DNA of 64,000 nt from Sanderia malayensis (taxonomy: Eukaryota; Cnidaria; Scyphozoa; Semaeostomeae; Pelagiidae), in the NCBI GenBank assembly GCA_013076295.1, contig RQOL01000863.1:1244180-1308179 (forward strand), written 5' to 3'. The notes under the pieces are model-generated. The model did no database searches and had not been told where the DNA came from. It saw nothing but the letters and a program-made list of their open reading frames with translations. Below are positions 35,591 to 47,400 of this stretch, one piece after another (the stretch's first letter is position 1; each line of letters opens with the position of its first letter). A program made the translations under genes and the position numbers.

Positions 35591-37977
35591 TATTACACTT
35601 AAGAGCTGTCGATTACTACCCTGCATAGTAATCAACAGATGCAACAGCTCTTTAGGAGAAACTCCCGAAGCTAAAACAAGCCACTCTCGCTTGGCAAGTC
35701 TTTTCTTCAATCTCTGGAGTTTTAGCACAGCACCAAAACAGCGAAACATCACTTCATGACGAATGTAGCTTGCAGAAAACTTTGACAAATTGCAATGTTG
35801 ACACACCGCTGGACGCCCCTGCAAAAGTGAGAATATTGAAACAAGATGAGCCAAAAAGCGATGATTTTCTATCATATTTGCGTTTAAAGAGTGAGCCTAC
35901 TGTTTCGAATGAATTATTAATCTGTAAATGTAAAAAGAACAACGTTGGATGGTGAGAGATTGAGCAGGGTGTCTATGGATTATTCAGTAGTAGCAAGTTG
36001 AAGCTGACGTTACTTTCACATTCCCAAAGAAAAAATCACAATTCTTCTTTCAGTTTAACGATTGCTCTTTCTGTTGCAAAGCAAAATAGCCTCATTCTTT
36101 GAGAAAAATATGCAACTGTATTCTATACTCCTGACACCTTTACAATGACCCTCTCTTTGCAAGAGGTTAATTGCGTTCTTTAGATAGTCTGTACTTGTAG
36201 ATGCAAGAGCAATTCTTCAACTCAGCTCAGCAAAACTGTTTAAAAACACTAGTTGAATCCACAAGTAGGCTACTGCTTAGAGGGCTAAAACATTGCATAG
36301 TGATGTTAACATTGCATGCATATAGGCCTATGTGCTACTATATATAACGCTGCACATATTCTGAAATTTAATAGCTCTTTAATGCAAGCGGGCAAAACTC
36401 TTCTTCAGATTTCCGATGAAAATTCTACAGTTACAGTGATGTTTCAAATAAACGGGCCCTTCTTATTAATGCCCTCTCTATTAAACGCGACAATCATTTT
36501 AGCAAATAAGTTTATAAACGCCTCCCTCTTTAAACGCCGACGAGCGTATTTCTATTTTAAACGCTAATGAACTCCACGTCTAAAGTCTGATAACTAAAGT
36601 AAACAACACGTTTAAAGTCCACGTCTGAAGCCTGGAAAATTGTTTGTAACCGGCCTTGTGTGTGCATGTCTGCTTGGCTATCCAAATATTGTTTCAAAGG
36701 ATTATACGTGTACTTGATAATTGGTATAGTGGAGGAAATCAGACAAGACTAGGCAATTAAGCTACCAGGTGTCATCGTTAGGATCGTCGGGAGTATGTAG
36801 TAAGTTTACATTTTTTCGCCAGAAACACAATCCAATCAATTTGAGATTGCTTGTGCTATTCAGAGTAATGTAAATGTTGTGTTTTTGTTTGCTTAACAAA
36901 CGCCTACAACAAACTTTGCTACCATCAATCAATTGTACTTAATGCCTTCAATCGTGAATGGTAATAGGACCAATTTACAATGCTCTTGAATCAGTTGGCT
37001 GGCGGCTTGCAGTGTTGGTTTTACGCTTAAATCAGAGGCGTAACCGAGGAAGGCCAAAGTGAATAGCATAGAACAGTCGATTTAGCGTTGTGAATTAATC
37101 CTACACTATAGTTGGCGCTCCTGTGTCTGTTCATCACGTTTGCTGAAACTAAACCACATATGACAATAAGGCGCTTTTGTCACTCATAGTTGTGTCTCTT
37201 GCTCTTGTCTCTTACTACACGTGTTTTTTTTTGTTAATGGTGGCATAGTCAGTCACGCCCATTTTCGGCAAATCTCAACTTTGTACCCCCCCCCCCCAAA
37301 AAAAAACGTTTCTGCAGCTCCACCTCTGGTTATGCAGTTTCAAATTCGAACTATTATATATTGGAACTTCCAATGCATAATTAAACCTTTTTTCCATGTT
37401 GACTCTGGTTCCAAGGAGAAATGACTTACAAAATGACGTCAGAATGTGGATATCACGCATACTCAAATCAGTTTTCTCGGGAAGAAATATGCGGAAAACC
37501 TTCCTTTAGGCCAAATGGGGAAATGGCCTGTCATAAGAGTTTAAGTTGAGAGGTTTCTTGCGAACGAATGAAAATAGGTCAAGCAGCAGTGAAGCGTGTT
37601 GTTGGTGTTGTTGGAGGTGGAAGGGGCGAGGAACAGAAGAGGAACAGTGGTGCCATGTGGTATGTTCCTTGTTCCTCTGGAGATGCCACAAAGACCATGT
37701 CTTTGGAAGAACGTGACCAAACTAAAGTTGCCACCATTGCACACGGAAAGTGGAGAGGAGAGAGAATTGCCTTCTTGAAAGTTACAAGTCTGTATAATTC
37801 TGTGATGTTTTTTATTGAAGTTAAGTTTTGCAATCTGGCAGACCCATGGAAGGCACTGTTCAACATGGGACATTGTTATGCATGGCCACCTCTTTCCCAC
37901 ACTCTTCTCTCTCTAGTAGTACTCCCCACCTGTACCATATCTGTAATTAGATTTTATTTCAATGATATTTTTTTCAG

Positions 37978-38408
37978 TTGTGAAAGGAGAAGACCTCCCC
38001 GCCCTTGATCCCATGGGAACATCAGACCCTTACTGTATCATCAAGTTCGGAAAAGATGTCCGCCAAACGAACATTAAACAGAAGACTCTGAACCCGCAAT
38101 GGAATGAAACATTTGTTTACGAAGTCGACAACATACCCCAGGTGGCATTCAGTGGGGCAGCTTCACGAAAGAGCAAAGCCCCTTACATTATACCTCTTTG
38201 CGAACTCATGTACTACATCCGGATTGACATCTGGGACAAAGATAAACTGAACAGGGACGATTTTATGGGCCGAGTGATTGTGCCTTTGACGAGCATTCCT
38301 GACGGTACAGTATCGAGGTGGTATCCATTGGGACGGGCGTATGCAGGTGGAATTGCTAAAGGGCGCATTCTTATCAACTTCACATTGAAAGCATTGGAAG
38401 ATGAAAAG
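37978..38408 (+). CDS. Myotubularin gene: C2 domain exon
   Basis: A single 431-nt exon encodes almost a whole C2 domain. Visible are [19 protein letters not shown] (first Ca2+ loop, with both Asp), [12 protein letters not shown], and the third loop [16 protein letters not shown] with its Asp cluster. The usual five acidic Ca2+ ligands appear present, so Ca2+-dependent phospholipid binding is expected. The acceptor is ATTTTTTTCAG and the donor GAAAAG|GTAGAT. The first beta strand must start in an earlier exon. Confidence 0.88.
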
Positions 38409-41400
38409 GTAGATTCTTCATTTTGTTTTGTTAGGAATTAAATCACTCAGAGCCAAATGCAAGCTATTTCGATGTAGTACAGAGATACCGCTATTGAAAC
38501 ATGAAAATATGAAGTTTCCTTCGGTTCAAGGGATAATTGCACTCCACTGCAGTGCACTGGAGTCGCAGTCCCTCCCCCAGAATCTATAATAGTGGACAAT
38601 AGTCCTGGATCACCTACAACTGTTGCAAATTTTGCATGTATCTTTGACCCCCCTGCTCCAAGCAATGCTGTCTTTAGAGGCAGGGTTAATATGATAAAAT
38701 TCTCTTTGCAAGATGGTCTCAGAGTGTTTGATTGAGAAGAAAACATTGTTTTTGAAAGTGGGGGGTTGAATAAAGCCAACAAAATTTCTTTATAGCTAGG
38801 TAACCTGTTTGGGTATTTTTACTAGTGTCCCAAGGATTGTAGACTACACACTGTGTCAAGCCTTGATTAGTGAAAACAACAGTACAGCAATACATTGTAT
38901 AATGTAGCATTATCCAATGTATTTTCAAAAGTCTTATACATGCATTGTTCTGTATTGGAAGTTCTTTAATGAAGTTTTTGATTTCATTTTTCAAGCCAAT
39001 AACAAGATGGATAGCTGACGAAATCTTGCAAAGAGACTGTGCCAGGCTATCAGGATTTCAGCTGCCAATCATGTCTGGTAAAGAGGTGACCAATTTCCCA
39101 GGTAAATTATTAGGTTATTAACTTTACTCAACGGCTATTAATAAAGAAACTTAGGTTATTAATAAAAAAAACTTAGGTTATTAATAAAAAAATTTCCATG
39201 TGTCCTCATGACATTGGACTTGAACCTAAATCATGCCAGAAGAAAGTTGTCCCATTGCTGGATCTGAACACGCAGTGTACTGAATGTAAATCCACTGTAT
39301 ATAACCAAGCTCTGCTAAGATTTTTCATTGTGAACCAATTGGCTCATTTTTTTCATCACTAGGTAACCATGAACACGTTGAGATGCTCCTGGATGACGTA
39401 CTGGTCGAGATCAGTGGACACAGGGGACTAGGGAGGATCTTTCTCACTGATTTCAGGTACAGCTCGAATGCACATTAGATCCGAAACTCGGTCTTCATGT
39501 TAGATTGGTTACATTGCGTCCCTGTGTTATTGCTCGCTTCTTCGCTTCGCCTGTTGTGAGCGAGAAGCGAACGAAAGCACAGGGACGCAATGTGAGCCTA
39601 TTTCTGTGTTTGTTCGACTATTTCAGTTCTTCATTCTCGTCATAGGCTGGTTATCCAGTGTACAAAATCGGATGTTACAAGTCTTGCTGGGCAAACAGTA
39701 AGTGAAGCATTTTTATATGAGATCTATCTCTAAAACAGAGAGGCGTAGGAAGTGTACCCGCACCCGCTGTTGCAAATGTCCCAATTGCGTTGTCAGATCA
39801 AGTGACGCCATTTCAAAGCCTGTTACCGATTGACAGCTATATTTGTTCCACTATAGTCAATGGAATAGAACTGTTTATTCTATTGACAATAGTACAGCTT
39901 GCTATGCACCGATAATTTTCATACCATTGTTGAAAATAAAATAACCAGGAACATTAAAATTGTAAGAAAACAAACAGACAGTATCAGAATCAAATATTTC
40001 GATTTTAACTTTAAGGCCAACACTGAGCATGGCAAATTATTTTTATTTTTCAATGAAACATGATTAGAAACGGTTGTAAAATCTTTTCTGTTTTCTCATA
40101 AGCTCATATTAAATGTACTTGCCTGATGAAATGTTTTCAATTTTTCCATTTTATTTTTTAAGGACCTTTCAATGTGGGTAGCACTGAATAATATACAGTC
40201 GGTGGAGAAAGGATATGAGGAGAAGGTAAGCAAAGGGATTTGGAATCGTGTCTTGTTTATCCAAGCATTGAACCAAGGAGTTATGCTTCACCTGGGTCCA
40301 ATATCAGTCTAGCTTCTTTTTATCGAAAATGATTTTTTAATTTAAAAGAAGTCTCAAAATAAGGAACTTAAAGAACCAGGCCGTGAGCTAGGTTCCTTAA
40401 AACAAGCGTGTAGCACAGAAAGACTATAATTGCTTTTGATTTCTGATATTTGCGACTGATTGCTCTATCAACTTTCATACAAATCCAGAATAGAAGCTGT
40501 TTTGTTTACTGTCTTGTTAGTTCAACTCTTGAGGCGTAGTGGTTGGCACTTGTGCTTGCTACTCGTGGAGTCGCGGATCGATTCCACCGAGCTCCACTTG
40601 AAGTTGAGTTGAAGATGAGTTGGAATTAAATGAGGGCCGGTACGCCGAGGATCTACAAGAGAAAGTAGATCCCCGGCGTACCGGGACTTTTCGTCTTTCC
40701 GAGAGAATGATTTTCCGACAGAAACGCCGAAAAACCATCCACGTATCGTACTCAACTACTAACTCTGTTGGTACACCGGGGTAACGAGCGCCAACAGTGC
40801 CGGTCTGTTCATATATATCCAGCGACATCTGCCTGGACACTCGCCACCGATAAATATAGATACGTAAAAATATTTATCTGGAATGGTGTGCATCGATTTT
40901 CTAATTGTGGGCATGTATCAGTGTAACGCATGCGCATTCATCATACCACGTTTTTTCCAACTTTGGACTAAGAGCCACAATGTAAGCAGTTGTGGCGAAA
41001 ATCTTTTGCATTTCATCGGCGGCAAATCAGAAGCGAGATCTCAGTTCGATGTAGGTTTTTGTCATAAGAAGCTAGAACTAGGATTGCCAAAAATTAAGAA
41101 ACTTTAGTGTTAGGTTTGAACAGTGGCGTAACGCACGGTGTGCACCTTTAAACACAACACTAAGGGTCCCAAAAATATTTGGCCTCGAGGGGGCCTCCGC
41201 GATGTTTGGTGAAGAAACTTTTTGGGACAACAGCGTTTCTTAAAAAGATTCACAATATCATTAAAGTGGGCGTAAGAATTCTTCTATTTGACCTGAATTT
41301 ATACCTTAATAAAAAAACCATGCAGTTAAGGGCAATCTCGGCCTGTAAACTTGATTTGCAAACAAATTGGGGCCCCAAACCATTACTTTGACTAAGGGCC

Positions 41401-44400
41401 CCCATTGCTCCCTTACGTCACTTTTACTAACCATAGTGTAGGCTAATGTTATGGTTAACAAGCTCTCAATGTTATTAACCGTAATGTAGGTTAATGTTAT
41501 GGTTAACAAGTTCTCAAGGTTATTAACCGTAATGTACGTTAATGTTATGGTTAACAAGTTCTCAATGTTATTAACCGTAATGTAGGTTAATGTTATGGTT
41601 AACAAGTTCTCAAGGTTATTAACCGTAATGTAGGCTAATGTTATGGTTAACAAGTTCTCAATGTTATTCACCATAGTGTAGGTTAATGTTATGATTAAAA
41701 GGCTATAATTTTTATTAACCATATTCTTTATTACCGACAAGGTGATCCAGAAAACCCAGGCAGGCAAGGCCGGTTTCTCGGATGTGAAAACGTTGATCAT
41801 AAAATGCTCGGATTTCCGAAAGATCCTGTTGACGTTTATCAAGGTGAAAGTGACCACTAAGACTGCTGGACAGCCGACAAAGAACGATGAATTGGATGGT
41901 CCACACAAAGCCAGCGATGATGACGAAGATGAGGATGAATTCCTGGATACGCATAGCCGAGGTGAGATGAATATTCCAAGGCAGTCGGACAGTAGTGATA
42001 ACTCGGTCGCTCTTTCATTTATTTCCATTTGCTTTGCAGTCTACTCTTCTTCCAGTCAAGCTGTGGAAGACGAGGAAAGCTCTTCAAACGAAAGCAGCGA
42101 GGAAGAAGAGGATACGCCAGGAGACGAACTCGAAGATGTCTTTGTTGACTCGCTCATTGGAAAGGAATCGTTCATTGGCATCGTCCATTCTGGGTAAGAC
42201 TATTTACCTGTTAGGGATAGGGAGGGGGAAGGGTAGACGAAGGTGGGGGGGGGGGGGAGTAAGTGGATTAAATAATCACACGCCAATAGTTTTAGTTTTG
42301 CAATCCTACATTGATATGAATACTGGAATACCACATTTTTTCTTTGCAAGGATTCCTGCAGATAGCCAATTAATATTTGTTGCGAATATGTTAGTGTTTG
42401 ACTGTTCAGTGATTGTCATAATAGGAATAGCGGTTTATCATGTCATGACAAGGAGTGTTCACGAGTGTGACGTGTTGAGAGATACGTCTCTCGTGAGAAA
42501 ATTCTTGTTTTTTGTCCCAGATGCCATGAGAGAAGTATCTTTCAATGGCTCCGAACGCTTTTTAAGCCGAGGGTCAATTGTCCTATCAACCAGTTTTAGC
42601 TGTTGGATGTTTAAATTGTTAGACTAAGAAGCCAGCTATGTGAGGTTCTTGTTGTATGGAAAACCGATTGCATTGATATTTTTTCTAGGTGTGTGGCAAG
42701 AATGGTGAAGATCTTCTTGAAGCGTCTCCGCTATCAAATTCGAAACGTCGTCAATTTTCCACCATCAAGAACTTTTGTAAGGTATGGTAACATTTCCTCT
42801 CTATGCTAACATTACTTCTCTATGCTACCGCTTCAAGCACAGCCTGCACATACACCTAGAAATGTACACAGGCGTTGTAACGTTACAATCGCTTGTACGT
42901 ACGTATTTTGAGAAGTTGGGACATATCTTTCATTGACTATTGACTGTTACACTATTCAACTTTCATTCAGCTTTGATTGTGATGCTTTGACCTCAGTGCA
43001 CTTTACGCTTTGCTGACTTGACCTTTGTTATGGAAAAATGGGCCTTAAAAAATTGGGCTATGTGTAGTACATCTAACTGTTGTCGCTGCAACCTCTAACC
43101 TGACCTTATTAAACTTCGATTTCTTATACTCTGACCCTAATGAGTTTTGCTACCATGACTTTTATTAAGATTGACTTATTCGGTGAATTGCTTCTTAGAT
43201 TTTATTTTTGTTTAATTGAAACGACCTCTGACATTATCAAACCTTGATTTTTGATACTTTGACCTCAACGGTTTGACATTTTGTACTTTGACCTCAATGA
43301 CTCTTTGCATGCGTGTCGTACTTGTCACCAACCTATTCCTCTTTAATTCCTTCACCATTTGCTTCTCTTTTAGTCTTTCTGGACAAGAATTCCTCATCAA
43401 TGGCTGGAATGTCTACGATGTCGAAAGCGAATTCCAACGACAAAAGGTGATAACAATTAAAAAACGCCCAAGCTAGTAACCCCTGCATCAACCATGTAGT
43501 GCAATGTATATCAATGTAAATCAATGCTTTTCCAGGGGTTAATCATGCTCGTTTTTTGTGTTAGGTGGACGATTACTGGCGACTGTCAAAGGTCAACGAA
43601 GACTACGTGTTTGCTCCTTCGTATCCCCGGTATTTGCACGTTCCTAAGGCTATTACTGTAAGTATAGTTTGCAACATAACACTGCTGCTCTACCCACGCT
43701 TTGTCAAACACGTTACAGTGGGCCATTAATGCAGACATAGTCTACCGCGAAGTTCAGACATCATTGTCTCGAGTATCGTTAAGCAAATTGTTCCACAGCG
43801 AAAGCCCCCGTATAAGAAACTGAAAATTCTACATCCAGTCTATTGTTCAAAACAATAGCATATTGTTTTTCCTATTGTTGCAACCACAAGTATCATGCTG
43901 GAAGTTCTAACATGCGGGTTTTTACTTTATTGGGTATGTTGTACTGCGAGGCAGCTCAGCAGGGACTTGAAGGTCAACCCGGCTTGGTCCACTGACTTTG
44001 TCTATGTAATAGCTTTCCACATAAGGGCTCGTTTTTTCACGATTCTAAACAAAACCTACATGATTAAGGCTTCCTGATTAACCTTTTATTTGTCTATTAT
44101 TTTCAGGACGAGACTCTGAGAACTCTCGGCGACTTTCGCTCGAAGGTATCCATTTATCTTAAGTTTTCCAATTAACGCCCCGTCGCGTTTAAGATGATTT
44201 AATAAACGCCTCCTCTTAAACACACCCTTTCTAATGAACTCCCTTAAAACTCTGAACATTTTAAACGCATCTGAGTTTACCCGAAGCGTTAATCTACTTC
44301 AAAGCATTATATAGATCTTGTGAACGCATGTTCCCTTGCTTTAGCAACCAGTCATCAAAATTGACTGCAGCACTCAAAATCAGCTATGTTTTCCAGGCTA

Positions 44401-47400
44401 GAATACCGACTCTGACCTGGTTTAACAAGCAGAATGGAAGCTTCATCTTGAGATGTTCTCAGCCGAGAACCGGAGCACTTGGAAACGTAAGTAACTTATT
44501 TCGCATTGTGCTTTCAACACTACGCTGTCCTCTCGTGTTTTTTATATATGTCGTAGAAATGTCTGGCCATTGTAATACCACTATGGTCCAGTGTCCTCAC
44601 AGTGTCTCTTAAGGGAACAGAAAAATATCCGAATTACAAATAGTTCGAGCTCGGGGTTTATTTTTTTAAGGCTTTATTCTTAAGGAGCATTTCAAGATAC
44701 ATAGGATTTTGTTCCAATTAGTAAGGGTTCGAATTGTACAAAGCTATGACCATTTGACATGCGATGTTTGAATCTGCTAATGTAGCAAAGTGACCCGCAT
44801 TTATGCTTTCAGTTCAGCAAGGAAGACGAGGCATTGATTAATGCAGCCAGGAATTGCAATCGATCGAATTTTGCCTTGGTGATTTTTGATGCCAGATCGA
44901 TGCTAGCAGCGGGAGGCAATCGACTCAAGGTATGCGCACATGGATGTTTATGTCTTTATTTGTATCTTTATTTTTTTATGTTTATGGTTGGACGCCTTGT
45001 GAGGGAGGAATTGCATCAGCAACGTATTGGGTATTGCTTACTGAGAATTGGTCTTACGGGTATTGCTCACTGATATCAGATGTGAACTACTAGACCATGG
45101 TTTGGATTTAGTAGAAATGAGTGTTGCCAGTGGAGTGTTAGAGTTAATTAGAGTGGCAGAAAGATCTTAATGGAGCAATAGAGCCAGTTGAACTAGCAGA
45201 GAGATACCTATAGAGCAACAGAGCCAGTGGAGGTAACAGGGAGATACCTATCGATCAATAGAGCTCGTTGAAATAACAGAGAGATGCCTATAGATCAATA
45301 GAGCTAATGGAGCTAACAGAGAGATACCTATAGATCAACAGAGCTAGTTGAAATAGCAGAGGATACCAATAGATCAATAGAGCTACTTGAAATAATAGAG
45401 AGATGCCTAAATAGCAATAGAGCTAGTAGAATTAAGCTAGTGGACGTAACAGAGAAATACCTATACAGCAATAGATCTAGTTGAAATAGCAGAGATACCT
45501 AAGGAGCAATAGAGCTAGTTGAAATAACAGAGATACCTAAGGAGCAATAGATCTAGTAGAATTAATAGAGAGATACCTATAGATCAACAGAGCTAATGGA
45601 ATAATAGAGAGATACCCTTGGAGCAAGCGAGCTGATAAAGTTTACTCAGCGCATGTGATGGTATGAACAAATCTGTTTCTTTTTTGTTTCCAGGGAAAAG
45701 GAACGGAGGATGTGAATAGATACAAAGGTTGCAAGCTGCTTTTTCTCGACATTGCTAATATTCATGCGATGAGGGAAAGCATTGATAAACTCCAGTTTGT
45801 CTGCGAAGGAAGGACAGAAGATAAATGGCTGTCACAGCTCGAATCTACACAATGGCTTACACATATCAGTAACGTCATGAGGGTAAGTCAGTGCTCAGTA
45901 TTATTTCAAATTCGAGTTAATTGTCCTGGTAAAGGTTTGAGTTTATTGCATGATAATTTCGAGTCCAATTTACTCCAAGTTTGAATTCAATTTATTCTAC
46001 GTTCAAGTTCTGTGAGAGCCTGAAACCTAGTCCAGTGTATTGCATGTTGTTCTTCAGTTTGCCACAATTTAGGTTCGTTGTTCTGCAAGCTGGTTTGTAA
46101 TCTGCTGTAAGTTGGAGCTCAATATGTTGTATCGACTAATCCAGTTCATTATTAGTTTGAGCTTACATTATTGTAATTGTATTTGATACAATTCGACATT
46201 AGTTATAGAAATTAATAGCTTTGTTCTTCCATTTCATCAAAGATTTAGGGCTTTTAGATTAAATTTTGTCATTTTCTGGGTATTTGCTCTTTGTAAATTA
46301 TAATGTATTTTCTTTTAGCAATAGCTGGTCTCAATTAGCTGTTATCGTAACTATGTAGTTAAAAACCACATTTAAATAAATTAGCAACAATAATAATAGT
46401 AATAATAATTATACTGTTTCAGTCACCACTAGGATTATCAAATCTTTGAGCCATCGAGCCATCACCTTTCATACACTTCAGATCATCTTGACAAGTCAAG
46501 TGCTTTGTTTTTATTTTCAGGGTGCCGCATTGGTTGCTCATTATGTGAGTGATAAAGGTACATCGGTGCTCGTTCACTGCTCTGACGGGTGGGATCGAAC
46601 TCCACAACTGACGTCGCTGGCGCAGATTTTGTTGGACCCGTATTACAGAACGTTTGATGGATTCAAGGTATTGTTACGACTGCTTCCATGAGACTTCCAT
46701 GTATTTGTATTGAGTCCTCTGCTGTTTGATGTTATATTCGTATCACCTATTCCTTGACAATCTCAATGTTGTATCTACAAGGTATGACTCACTTGTGTTT
46801 TGATTAGAGTCCTTTGCTTCTATAATCCTGCCTTGATTTTTATAAGCTTCGACTCCTCTAATTCTTGGCTTTCCTGGTCTTTGCTTTCGTTTAATACTTG
46901 GCTCCTTTGATCCTGAGCTTTTCTAATCCTTGGCTCTTCTGATCCTTAGCTTTTCTGATTTCTGTCTTTTCCGATTCTTGGCTCTCCTAGTCCTTTGCTT
47001 ACCTAATCCTTGGTATTCCCAAATCTTGGCTTTTTTGTCCTTGGCTCTTCTGATCCTTGGCTTTCCTGTCCCTTGGCTCTTCTGACCCTTGGCTTTCCTG
47101 TTCCTTGGCTCTTCTGACCCTTGGCTTTCCTGTCCCTTGGCTCTTCTGACCCTTGGCTTTTCTGACCCTTGGCTCTCTCGATCCTCTGCTGTCTATTCAC
47201 ACTTGCTCATCCTGACCCTCGGCTGTTCCGATCCTTGGGCTATTATGACCACCCTCACATAAGCTTAATTCATATGCTCCATAAATATGCTTAATTTACA
47301 AATATCATTCATTTAGTTAACGTTTGTCTTATGTCGAAAAAGGGTGTAAGTGTCAGCGTGGTATTGCTTTCTCGCACTTATAAGCTAGGGCATCTTTTCA

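Larger units (their letters stand above)
29573..37560. other. Intergenic region between Myc and myotubularin
   Basis: No recognisable protein in either strand. It holds two inverted copies of one interspersed repeat, a tetranucleotide microsatellite and a perfect 19-bp hairpin, all listed separately. GCCCTCTCTATTAAACGCGA and similar text at 36450-36550 looks like decayed MITE sequence. Confidence 0.55.

Noticed and set aside
41306..42028. 240-codon minus-strand frame
   Set aside because: Passes through the 48-bp minisatellite and the antisense of a coding exon; no domain.
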